NCBI GenBank assembly: GCA_036310005.1
Contig: JAXJSP010000052.1
Span: 15,090 to 79,089 of the forward strand
Reading direction: 5' to 3'
Source of the DNA: JAXJSP01 sp036310005
GTDB lineage: Bacteria > Bacillota > Clostridia > Oscillospirales > Acutalibacteraceae
DNA length: 64,000 bases
This document shows positions 44,063-51,509 of the stretch, piece by piece. The notes below the pieces were generated by a model. The model ran no database searches and had not been told where the DNA came from. It was given only the letters and a program-made list of their open reading frames with translations. Each line of letters opens with the position of its first letter. The stretch's first letter is position 1. Position numbers and translations under genes: made by a program.

Positions 44063-44094
44063 AAACGCCTCGTTCTTTTGAACGAGGTGTTTTT
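44063..44094 (+). terminator. Terminator of tRNA-Ser
   Basis: Stem of about 13 bp (44063-44075 with 44080-44092, one G-T pair), TTTT loop, then T-run; begins directly after the CCA end. Confidence 0.9.
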
Positions 44095-44140
44095 ATCCGT
44101 TTTAGTGTGGAGTTGATTTTAAAATCAATCAACTTATAAA

Positions 44141-44944
44141 TTAATCATTTTTACATTGACCGCCCTTACCGTTTTGACCTTTTTTGTATTGGCCACCTTG
44201 GTTTTGGCCATTAGTATTGCATTCATTTCCGGTTTTTATACTTCCCGGAGAGTCAGATTCATCCGCACCGCTTTGACATTCTCTGATACGGTTACGAATC
44301 TGAGCCATTGTCATATCCCGACAATCTTCAGGTGTGACATTAGCATCATATTTGGACAGTTCCAAATAAGCACAATATTTACCCAGAGATAACCCGTTTT
44401 CGTGAGCAGTCTCAACTAGTGAAGTGTCTGCTTTATAACTTTCGCCGTTATTATTTCGACATCCGGCACAATTAGAGATGCCTAAAAGTAATTTTTCTTC
44501 CTGTTCTTCGTTGTCAGAGGCTGCAGTAAAAGTAAGCGTATTATCATTTTTCAAATACGGTTGCATAGCATCGCTATCAATGATAACATCTATAGCATCG
44601 GTGTATGACATTCCTTTAACGGACAGAGTAGATAAAATTGCCGAACCGTCATCATTGTAGGCTTTGGCAGTAATTACCTTGTCCCAGCGGTTCAATGTAA
44701 GTTCAATTGAAGGGTTAACATCAATACTGATATAAGAAACGGGAGTATTAGAAACAGTATGATAGGCGACAACACCAATCAACAGTACAAGCACTGTTAA
44801 AACTGCTACACTCATACATTTAATATAAGAAGAAACAGGTCTATGATGTCGATGTCGGTATTCGTGTAAAAATTCCTTTGTAGATGCCTTTAATGAATCA
44901 TCAGCTTGAATTGATTCAAAAGCATCTTGAATTGGGTTAGCCAT
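44141..44944 (-). CDS. RsgI-like transmembrane anti-sigma factor
   Basis: 267 residues. A cytoplasmic N-terminus (about 1-40) precedes one membrane helix at 41-62. The extracellular RsgI-type juxtamembrane domain follows, with VSYISIDVNPSIELTLNRWDKVI. In clostridial RsgI proteins the Asn-Pro bond in this motif (N77-P78 here) is reported to self-cleave as part of signalling. A conserved tail with CAGCRNNN and ELSKYDANVTPEDCRDMTMAQIRNRI follows, then a Gly/Gln/Asn/Lys-rich end without a carbohydrate-binding domain. The ATG at 44944 follows GGAGGTGAG and overlaps the sigma gene by 8 bases. It probably restrains that sigma factor until an outside signal arrives. Confidence 0.8.
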   Translation of the reverse strand: MANPIQDAFESIQADDSLKASTKEFLHEYRHRHHRPVSSYIKCMSVAVLTVLVLLIGVVAYHTVSNTPVSYISIDVNPSIELTLNRWDKVITAKAYNDDGSAILSTLSVKGMSYTDAIDVIIDSDAMQPYLKNDNTLTFTAASDNEEQEEKLLLGISNCAGCRNNNGESYKADTSLVETAHENGLSLGKYCAYLELSKYDANVTPEDCRDMTMAQIRNRIRECQSGADESDSPGSIKTGNECNTNGQNQGGQYKKGQNGKGGQCKND

Positions 44945-45419
44945 CAAACTCACCTCCCAGTAATTTCTTTAACATTGAACGACCTCTTGAAAGTAATGAA
45001 TATACAGTGCCTTCCCTTGATTTTAAAATATCCGCGATTTCAGCTGCAGAATAAGATTCATAATAATGCAGATAAATAACATCTCTGTATTTTTCTGGTA
45101 ACGAAAGTACAGCCTGAAGGACAGCGGATTGTTCATTGGTATCTTCGGCCGCAAGTTTTATCACTTCATCAAGCGGCACGGTATTCCGACGGAACATATT
45201 TTTAAAAAAATCATTACAAGCATTAATACTTACACGGATAAACCAGGCTTTTTCATGCTCAGCACTTTCAAAAGTTCCGTTGTAGAGCATATATTTAAGA
45301 AATACATTCTGAAAGATATCCTCAGTATCAGTATCATTTTTTAAGTGGCAAAAACAAATGCGGCGCACAAGATCCGCATAAGTGTCGACTGCATAATTTA
45401 CTTCGCTTTCGCTCCGCAT
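44937..45419 (-). CDS. ECF-type RNA polymerase sigma factor
   Basis: 160 residues with sigma region 2 (YADLVRRICFCHLKNDTDTEDIFQNVFLKYM) and region 4 (VLSLPEKYRDVIYLHYYESYSAAEIADILKSREGTVYSLLSRGRSMLKKLL). No region 3, as in ECF factors. Starts at ATG 45419 behind GGGGGG; a TTG 18 bases earlier lies in that site. Coupled to the RsgI-like anti-sigma gene downstream, and 39 bases downstream of the Ca-repeat gene. Likely autoregulated from the ECF-like promoter at 45903-45931. Confidence 0.92.
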   Translation of the reverse strand: MRSESEVNYAVDTYADLVRRICFCHLKNDTDTEDIFQNVFLKYMLYNGTFESAEHEKAWFIRVSINACNDFFKNMFRRNTVPLDEVIKLAAEDTNEQSAVLQAVLSLPEKYRDVIYLHYYESYSAAEIADILKSREGTVYSLLSRGRSMLKKLLGGEFDG

Positions 45420-45458
45420 TTGATTCCCCCCAATCAAAGAATTATCAGTCTCCGGTTT

Positions 45459-45857
45459 TTATCGGCAATTCTTTCCGCGACAGTATGCCTTATTAACATT
45501 TCCACCTTTTCCGCAATTACCGTTACCTTGGATTTCGCGGTTATCACAAACACCGTCGTTATCGTTGTCAACGAAATTATTTCTGTTTCCGTTTCCAAAA
45601 TTACTGTTATTAACACGATTATCACATACGCCATCATTGTCATTGTCAATGTAGTTTATACCGCCAACATTACCGACGTTGTTGTTTTTACGGTTGTCGC
45701 AGATTCCGTAATTATCGTTATCGACAAATTGAATGGTTCTTACATTTTCTTGATAATTTTCGTTTATAATTTTAGTTTGTGCAGATGCACCGGATAATTG
45801 GGTTAAACCCAGGGTTAAAGCAAGTGCTACACCTGTAGCGGTAGTAATTAAATTCAT
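45459..45857 (-). CDS. Secreted protein with three DNDNDG calcium-motif repeats
   Basis: 132 residues with a signal peptide (hydrophobic 3-22, cleavage likely after SGASA). Three near-identical 13-residue repeats, (F/Y)(V/I)DNDN(D/Y)G(V/I)CDNR, lie at 44-56, 69-81 and 95-107. Spacing is 25-26 residues, with Asn/Gly-rich linkers. The DxDxDG core is a calcium-binding loop, and each repeat has a cysteine. The end is rich in Gly, Asn, Lys and Cys. The ATG at 45857 follows GGAGG; the apparent earlier ATG is part of that site. It heads the operon with the ECF sigma and RsgI-like genes. Could be the signal-sensing partner or a sigma target; unknown. Confidence 0.75.
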   Translation of the reverse strand: MNLITTATGVALALTLGLTQLSGASAQTKIINENYQENVRTIQFVDNDNYGICDNRKNNNVGNVGGINYIDNDNDGVCDNRVNNSNFGNGNRNNFVDNDNDGVCDNREIQGNGNCGKGGNVNKAYCRGKNCR

Positions 45858-45902
45858 AATAAATTCCTCCATTTGTTGTTTTTATTTGGCTCTTGCATAC
45901 CT

Positions 45903-45931
45903 AATACGATTCAACAATTAAAAACCTTGCA
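45903..45931 (-). promoter_or_regulatory. ECF-type promoter of the Ca-repeat/sigma/anti-sigma operon
   Basis: TGCAAG (45926-45931), 17-base spacer, CGTATT (45903-45908) on the minus strand. A -10 of CGTA/CGTC type is typical of ECF promoters. No housekeeping promoter of equal quality was seen nearby, which suggests autoregulation. Confidence 0.45.
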
Positions 45932-46011
45932 AAAATGAAGAAATTTTTTGTATTTTTTTATATTATATCAGTGGTCTATAGTTTTAGCAAGACATATACC
46001 TGTATATGATG

Positions 46012-46040
46012 TTGAAGGATATAAAATTATATGATATAAT
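46012..46040 (+). promoter_or_regulatory. Promoter of the DUF3795 gene
   Basis: TTGAAG (46012-46017), 17-base spacer, TATAAT (46035-46040), about 35 bases before the start codon. Confidence 0.75.
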
Positions 46041-46075
46041 TTTAATAATAAATAAAAATTTACGGGGTGTTAAAA

Positions 46076-46528
46076 ATGAAGGGTATTTGCGGTGCAGATT
46101 GCAATAATTGCGGGTATGGTAAAAGCAACAATTGTAAAGGATGTTCTACCACATTGGGTTGTCCATTTGGAAAACAATGCTTTATTTACAGGTACATAAC
46201 AACAGGCGGCGAAGAAAATTATAAATTACTGAAAAAACAATTAATTGATGAATTAAATTCACTTGATATCCCCGGTATGCCAAATATTGATGAATTATAT
46301 CCGATGAACGGAAGTTATGTCAATTTAGCATATCCGATGCCAAATAATAAACAAATTAAACTTCTTAATGATAATAACATTTATCTTTGCAATCAGGTCA
46401 AATGTGAATTTAATGATGGCGAATTAGTAAAGTGTTTTGGCTTAGTTGCAGATATGAATTTCTTGCTTGTAAGTGAATATGGTGCAAATTGCACCGAGCC
46501 TGAAATCATTATTTATAAGAAAAGATAG
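46076..46528 (+). CDS. DUF3795-like cysteine-rich protein
   Basis: 150 residues. The N-terminus carries CGADCNNCGYGKSNNCKGCSTTLGCPFGKQCFIYRYI, a cluster of nine cysteines of the DUF3795 type, likely binding zinc or an iron-sulfur cluster. The C-terminal part has no motif I know. The ATG at 46076 follows GGGGTG; a GTG 9 bases earlier is possible. Single gene with own promoter and a shared terminator. Function unknown. Confidence 0.7.
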   Translation: MKGICGADCNNCGYGKSNNCKGCSTTLGCPFGKQCFIYRYITTGGEENYKLLKKQLIDELNSLDIPGMPNIDELYPMNGSYVNLAYPMPNNKQIKLLNDNNIYLCNQVKCEFNDGELVKCFGLVADMNFLLVSEYGANCTEPEIIIYKKR

Positions 46529-46543
46529 TTAATATATTTAATA

Positions 46544-46582
46544 AAAAAAACAAAGCAGTTTTTATAACTGCTTTGTTTTTTT
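46544..46582. terminator. Bidirectional terminator between the DUF3795 gene and livF
   Basis: 17-bp stem (46544-46560 with 46566-46582), 5-base loop, A- and T-runs within the stem. It overlaps the livF stop. Confidence 0.85.
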
Positions 46583-47291
46583 ATTCACCTAAATATGCTT
46601 TTTTAATATTATCATTATTCATAAGTTCTTTCGCGTTTCCCGAGAATCTGATATCACCTGTTTCAAGAACATAGGCTCTGTCAGAAATAGACAATGCTTT
46701 TTTTGCATTTTGTTCTACAAGTAAAATCGTAGTACCTGACTTATGATAATCTTTAATAATTTCAAAAATTTGATCTACAAGAAGTGGTGAAAGTCCCATA
46801 GAAGGTTCATCGAGCATTAATAATTTTGGATGGCTCATCATCGCTCTACCCATAGCAAGCATTTGTTGTTCACCGCCCGAAAGTGTACCCGCAACTTGCT
46901 TTCTTCTTTCATAAAGACGAGGAAATTTCGAGCAAACTTCATCAATATCTTCTTTGATTTTTTTCTTATCGGTTTGAGTATAAGCACCCATAACTAAGTT
47001 TTCGTAAACTGTAAGTTCTTGGAAAACTCTTCTTCCTTCCGGCACCTGACTCATACCGAGTTTTACTAGTTTGTGACCCGGAGTTCTAGTAATATCTTGT
47101 CCGTCATAAATTACATTACCGCTGTTAATAGGAATTAGGCCCATTATACTTTGCATTGTTGTAGTTTTGCCGGCACCGTTAGCACCGATTAAAGAAACAA
47201 TTTCGCCCTCATTAACTTCAAATGAAATTTTCTTCAACGCTCTGATTACACCGTAACAAACTTCTAAATCTTTAACTTCTAATAATGCCAT
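46581..47291 (-). CDS. livF: Branched-chain amino acid ABC transporter, ATPase LivF
   Basis: One of two ATPases of the high-affinity Leu/Ile/Val importer. Walker A GANGAGKTT near 37-45, signature LSGGEQQMLAMGRAM, Walker B LLMLDEPSMGL, H-loop replaced by LLVEQN as usual in LivF. 236 residues. Last gene of the operon, 11 bases after livG. Confidence 0.95.
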   Translation of the reverse strand: MALLEVKDLEVCYGVIRALKKISFEVNEGEIVSLIGANGAGKTTTMQSIMGLIPINSGNVIYDGQDITRTPGHKLVKLGMSQVPEGRRVFQELTVYENLVMGAYTQTDKKKIKEDIDEVCSKFPRLYERRKQVAGTLSGGEQQMLAMGRAMMSHPKLLMLDEPSMGLSPLLVDQIFEIIKDYHKSGTTILLVEQNAKKALSISDRAYVLETGDIRFSGNAKELMNNDNIKKAYLGE

Positions 47292-47302
47292 AAATTTCCC
47301 TC

Positions 47303-48073
47303 CTATTCTCCTAAATATGCTTTAATAACTTCAGGATTATTAAGGGCAACATCGGTTTTACCCTGTGCAAGCATCGTACCAAAGTTTAAAACAGTAATTT
47401 CATCGCAAAGTCCCGATACAAACTTCATATCGTGTTCGATAATTAAAATTGTCAAATCAAATTCATCTCTTAACTGTCTGACAATTCTCATTAAGTCCTC
47501 AGTTTCGTGAGGATTCATGCCTGCAGCCGGTTCATCGAGCAATAAGAAATTAGGGTTAGTCGCTAAAGCTCTTGCAATTTCTAATTTTCTTTGTTTACCG
47601 TAAGGTAAATTACAAGCAAGATTATTTCTTTCTTCTTCTAAATCAAAAATTCTCAAAATTTCTTTTGCTCTTTGACGCATTCTCTTTTCAGTAGAAAAAT
47701 GCCTTGGAAGTCTGAACATGCTTTCAAACAAACTGCATTTGAATTCAGGTTGATTGTGAAGTCCGACAAGAACATTTCTTATTACACTCATATTGTTAAA
47801 CAACCTGATATTTTGGAAAGTTCTTGCAATACCTTTATGGTTAATTTGTTCTTGTGTTTTTCCGTTTAACTTTTCACCGTTTAAATAGAAACTGCCTGTT
47901 GTCGGTTGATAAACGCCTGTTAAAATATTAAAAACAGTTGTTTTACCGGCACCGTTAGGACCTACAAGTCCGTAAATTTGTTTCTTTTTAATCTCAATAT
48001 TTACATCTTGAACTGCCTTTAAGCCTCCAAAAGAAATACCGAGATTTTCAGTCTTTAAAACAATATCTGACAT
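47303..48073 (-). CDS. livG: Branched-chain amino acid ABC transporter, ATPase LivG
   Basis: Partner ATPase. Walker A GPNGAGKTT, family segment GIARTFQNIRLFNNMSVIRNVLVGLH, signature LPYGKQRKLEIARAL, Walker B LLLDEPAAGMNP and LIIEHDM. 256 residues. It overlaps livM by one base. Confidence 0.95.
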   Translation of the reverse strand: MSDIVLKTENLGISFGGLKAVQDVNIEIKKKQIYGLVGPNGAGKTTVFNILTGVYQPTTGSFYLNGEKLNGKTQEQINHKGIARTFQNIRLFNNMSVIRNVLVGLHNQPEFKCSLFESMFRLPRHFSTEKRMRQRAKEILRIFDLEEERNNLACNLPYGKQRKLEIARALATNPNFLLLDEPAAGMNPHETEDLMRIVRQLRDEFDLTILIIEHDMKFVSGLCDEITVLNFGTMLAQGKTDVALNNPEVIKAYLGE

Positions 48074-49212
48074 TATTTCTCCTCCTTTTCCGATTTATCA
48101 GGAGTATAAGGTGAAGAAATCTGTATATCAACTGATAATACTTCATCAACATCTATTTTAGTCGGTACCCTGTCCCATTTCGCCTCATCATCTTTGACAG
48201 TTGCAGGGTTTGCTTTCTTAAAACTACTAAACAATGCTTTCAAATTATGTCTTTCTCTGAAACCTTTAAGCGAAGGTGCGTTATTATAAATAACTAAAAC
48301 AATCAGCACCAAAGCATAGAATAAATCTTGCAATACCGCTAAATTACCTGTAAGAATTGTTTGTAATTTTACATCTAAGAAAGTAATAAGAGTGGCAGCG
48401 ATAATTGAACCGTTTATGCTTGCCATACCGCCTAATACAACCATAACTAAAATTTCAATTGAATAATTATAACTAAACTTTGTACTTTGTACGGTATAGT
48501 TTGAAAAACTATATAATACTCCGGCAATTCCGGCAAAGAAAGAAGAAACCGTAAATACAATAAGTTTATATTTTGTTACATTAATTCCTGTTGCTTTTGC
48601 AGCAATTTCATTATCTCTTATAGCAGTAATTGCTCGTCCGTGTTTTGAACGAATCAAGTTTTGAATTACAGCAAGACAAATTAAAACAAGTACAAAAGCG
48701 ATAATAAACAAATATTCTTTATCAAATCTAACAGTTTTAAGTCCTAAAGAGCCACCGAAACTTTCATCGCTTGAATTCATAAAGACAGAACGCACAATCT
48801 CACCAAAGGCGAGCGTTACAATTGCTAAATAGTCACCGCGTAATCTTAATGCCGGTAGTCCGATAATAATGCCGAAAACTGCTGCTACAAGTCCGCCGAT
48901 GACTACAGATATTACAAGTGCCGGAAACTCCGGTAAATCAAAATTATCAACAAGAATAACAGCACATTTACCGCCTAAATAAGCGCCTACACACATAAAG
49001 CCGGCATGTCCTAAAGAAAGTTCGCCTAAAAAACCTACAACCATACTTAACGAAACAGCAAGCATAATTGCGATTGCAATTTTTTCAAGCATATAAATGG
49101 TCGAACTGCTTAAATCTCCGGTTAAGGATAAAACAGAAAAGATAACAGTTGCAGCTGCAATTACAATGTAACTGATATAATGTTTAATTTTAAAGTTTTT
49201 CATATTTAACAT
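48073..49212 (-). CDS. livM: Branched-chain amino acid ABC transporter, permease LivM
   Basis: Membrane permease with about nine helices. Family blocks LSLGHAGFMCVGAYLGG, LPALRLRGDYLAIVTLAFGEIVR and SKHGRAITAIRDNEIAAKATGINVTKYKL (cytoplasmic coupling loop). 379 residues, with a hydrophilic C-terminal tail of about 60 residues that is longer than usual. Abuts livH. Confidence 0.94.
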   Translation of the reverse strand: MLNMKNFKIKHYISYIVIAAATVIFSVLSLTGDLSSSTIYMLEKIAIAIMLAVSLSMVVGFLGELSLGHAGFMCVGAYLGGKCAVILVDNFDLPEFPALVISVVIGGLVAAVFGIIIGLPALRLRGDYLAIVTLAFGEIVRSVFMNSSDESFGGSLGLKTVRFDKEYLFIIAFVLVLICLAVIQNLIRSKHGRAITAIRDNEIAAKATGINVTKYKLIVFTVSSFFAGIAGVLYSFSNYTVQSTKFSYNYSIEILVMVVLGGMASINGSIIAATLITFLDVKLQTILTGNLAVLQDLFYALVLIVLVIYNNAPSLKGFRERHNLKALFSSFKKANPATVKDDEAKWDRVPTKIDVDEVLSVDIQISSPYTPDKSEKEEK

Positions 49213-50084
49213 TATACTTTCTCCCTTCTCTTTTTGCCTAAAATACCGGTAGGTTTAACAAGAAGAATAACAATCAGAATTAAAAACTCAATTGCATCTG
49301 TATATGGCGCAATAAATGGTATACTTAGTGAAATTGCCTCCACTACGCCCATTAAAATACCGCCAAGCATAGCACCCGGTATTGAGCCTATGCCTCCGAT
49401 TACCGCAGCTGTAAAAGCCTTAATTCCCGGCATAGCGCCTAATGTATTGTTAAGGCTCGGAGATTTCAAAAGCATAAATAAACTTGCAAAAGCAGCAAGT
49501 GAAGAACCGATAGCAAAAGTAATAGTAATAATTTTGTTTACATTAATTCCCATTAACTGTGCTGCACCTTTATCTTCAGATACCGCTATCATAGCACGAC
49601 CGGTTTTTGTGTATTTTACAAATGTACTTAATACAATCATAATCACAACAGAACAACCGAGTGTTACCAAAGTATATACAGGAATTCTCAGACCGGCAAA
49701 TTCTAAATTACCTAAATCTGCTATAGTAACCATTTTCGGTGCAGAGCCAAATATAATTTGTGCTGTAGATTGCAACAAATAACTTACACCGATTGCAGTA
49801 ATTAAAACTGCAAGCGGAGACGCACCTCGCAAAGGTCTGTATGCAACTTTTTCAATGGTAACACCTAACAGTAAGCAAAATAAAATCGCTGCCAATAATC
49901 CTAAAAACGGATTACCCCAAGCAGTCATAGTTACAAAAATTGTATAACCGCCCACCATAATTATATCGCCATGCGCAAAGTTAAGCATTTTTGCGATACC
50001 GTAAACCATAGTATAGCCAAGAGCAATAATTGCGTATGTACTGCCTATACTCAGTCCGTTAATTAAAGTTTCAATAAATTCCAT
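49212..50084 (-). CDS. livH: Branched-chain amino acid ABC transporter, permease LivH
   Basis: Second permease. N-terminal NGLSIGSTYAIIALGYTMVYGIAKMLNFAHGDIIMVGGY is diagnostic; RPLRGASPLAVLITAIGVSYLLQ and the coupling loop TGRAMIAVSEDKGAAQLMGINV follow. 290 residues. About 100 bases after the binding-protein gene. Confidence 0.95.
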   Translation of the reverse strand: MEFIETLINGLSIGSTYAIIALGYTMVYGIAKMLNFAHGDIIMVGGYTIFVTMTAWGNPFLGLLAAILFCLLLGVTIEKVAYRPLRGASPLAVLITAIGVSYLLQSTAQIIFGSAPKMVTIADLGNLEFAGLRIPVYTLVTLGCSVVIMIVLSTFVKYTKTGRAMIAVSEDKGAAQLMGINVNKIITITFAIGSSLAAFASLFMLLKSPSLNNTLGAMPGIKAFTAAVIGGIGSIPGAMLGGILMGVVEAISLSIPFIAPYTDAIEFLILIVILLVKPTGILGKKRREKV

Positions 50085-50184
50085 AAAAATAATTCTTTCT
50101 TATCTATATTATGACAATTTGCCGCCGTAGAAAAACCACGTCGGCAAAAAAGTCATTTTATATTTTAAATATTACTGATTAAAC

Positions 50185-51366
50185 TTATTTAGCAGAATTT
50201 GCTGTTTTAAGAGTGTATTTAATTGCTTGTTTATCTACATATCCGTTGTCGTCCCAAGTGATGTTATCACCTGTTACGCCGCTGTATGAAAAATCACCGC
50301 TAAACTGTGCTTTGAGGATATCGCAAAGATCTGAAGCAGAAATAGTAACATCAATTTTTTCACCTGCATCAACAGCAGCCTTCATAGCATTGTAGATAGC
50401 ATAAACGCAATCATAAGCAGATGCGCCAAACTGATTAAGAGTATCTACATCATATTTTTCAGTATACTTTTTAATGAAATCAGCAGCAGCGCCGTCTTTA
50501 GCATTTGAGTCAAAGTGTGAAAGCATTGATACTTCCTGAGGAATTACAGAAAAGTCTTCAAACTGTCCGGCAAGACCGTCAAATCCGTCGCAACCGTAAT
50601 AAATTGCATCTTTAGCAATAATGTCTTTTGCCTGAGTCATAAATACTGATGCAGGTTGATAGTAAATAGGCATAAAGATAAATGTGCAATCTTTAAGTGC
50701 AGAAATCTGTGATGAAAAGTCAGATGCTTCGCCGGTATATACAGTTTCAACAGTTTCGATTGAATCATTAAGATTTTCTTTAAACTGTTTATAAATACCA
50801 TTAGAATAAGCATCGTCAGATTTGTAGAAGATACCAATCTTCTTAAGACCAAGCGAGTTTACATAGTTTGCAGCAACCTGACCTTGGTTACCGTCAGCAA
50901 AACACATCTGGAATCCGTTATCATACTCAGGGATATCATCACCTGAAGCAGATGGTGTAAGGAAAAATACGTTGTCTTCTACTGAAAGTTTGCTAAACTC
51001 AAGACCGGGAGCAGTAGTAACAGTACCTAAAGATACTTGCATACCGCCTTCAAGCATTGAAGAATAGTTTGCTGCAACCTTAGTAGCATCATGTGTATCA
51101 TCTGTAGCAACTAATTTGAAGTTTACACCGTTAAGTCCGCCGGCAGCGTTGATTTCGTCAACAGCAATTTGTGCAGAGTTTTGTACAGCAGTTCCGTAAA
51201 CAGCAGCAGCACCGGTTAAAGGACCGGATACACCGATAACGAATTCTGTGTTATCAGCAGTATAACCTTTGTCGCCCTTTGAACCTTCGCTCTTTGAACA
51301 ACCGACAAAGCAAAGCACCATAACTAATGCTAATACCAAAGCCGCAATTTTCTTAAAATTTTTCAT
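50185..51366 (-). CDS. livJ: Branched-chain amino acid ABC transporter, substrate-binding lipoprotein
   Basis: Extracellular receptor of the Liv system, anchored by lipid: signal with lipobox CFVGC (Cys23) followed by a Ser/Lys/Gly linker. The type I periplasmic-binding fold shows GVSGPLTGAAAVYGTAVQNSAQIAVDEINAAGGLNG and FGASAYDCVYAIYNAM. 393 residues. First gene of the operon behind a consensus promoter and AGGGGGT. The ligand could be any Leu/Ile/Val-type or related amino acid. Confidence 0.93.
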   Translation of the reverse strand: MKNFKKIAALVLALVMVLCFVGCSKSEGSKGDKGYTADNTEFVIGVSGPLTGAAAVYGTAVQNSAQIAVDEINAAGGLNGVNFKLVATDDTHDATKVAANYSSMLEGGMQVSLGTVTTAPGLEFSKLSVEDNVFFLTPSASGDDIPEYDNGFQMCFADGNQGQVAANYVNSLGLKKIGIFYKSDDAYSNGIYKQFKENLNDSIETVETVYTGEASDFSSQISALKDCTFIFMPIYYQPASVFMTQAKDIIAKDAIYYGCDGFDGLAGQFEDFSVIPQEVSMLSHFDSNAKDGAAADFIKKYTEKYDVDTLNQFGASAYDCVYAIYNAMKAAVDAGEKIDVTISASDLCDILKAQFSGDFSYSGVTGDNITWDDNGYVDKQAIKYTLKTANSAK

Positions 51367-51408
51367 TTTATTTACCCCCTAAGTAAATATTTAAAAATAA
51401 TTGATTTT

Positions 51409-51437
51409 ATAATACATTAGTAATTATTGAATGTCAA
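51409..51437 (-). promoter_or_regulatory. Promoter of the liv operon
   Basis: TTGACA (51432-51437), 17-base spacer, TATTAT (51409-51414) on the minus strand. Confidence 0.85.
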
Positions 51438-51509
51438 TAATTAAGAGAAAAAAATTATTTGATTAAATTAATCTATTTTATTGATATATTTTAATATTTG
51501 TTAAAATTA

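Noticed and set aside
45345..45797. 150-codon plus-strand open frame rich in Ile, Val and Thr
   Set aside because: It is antisense to the Ca-repeat gene and the start of the sigma gene. The Ile/Val/Thr repeats are the reverse of the Asp/Asn repeats, and there is no ribosome-binding site.
49234..49782. 182-codon plus-strand open frame opposite livH
   Set aside because: Antisense to a well-conserved permease; composition mirrors the reverse of hydrophobic helices.
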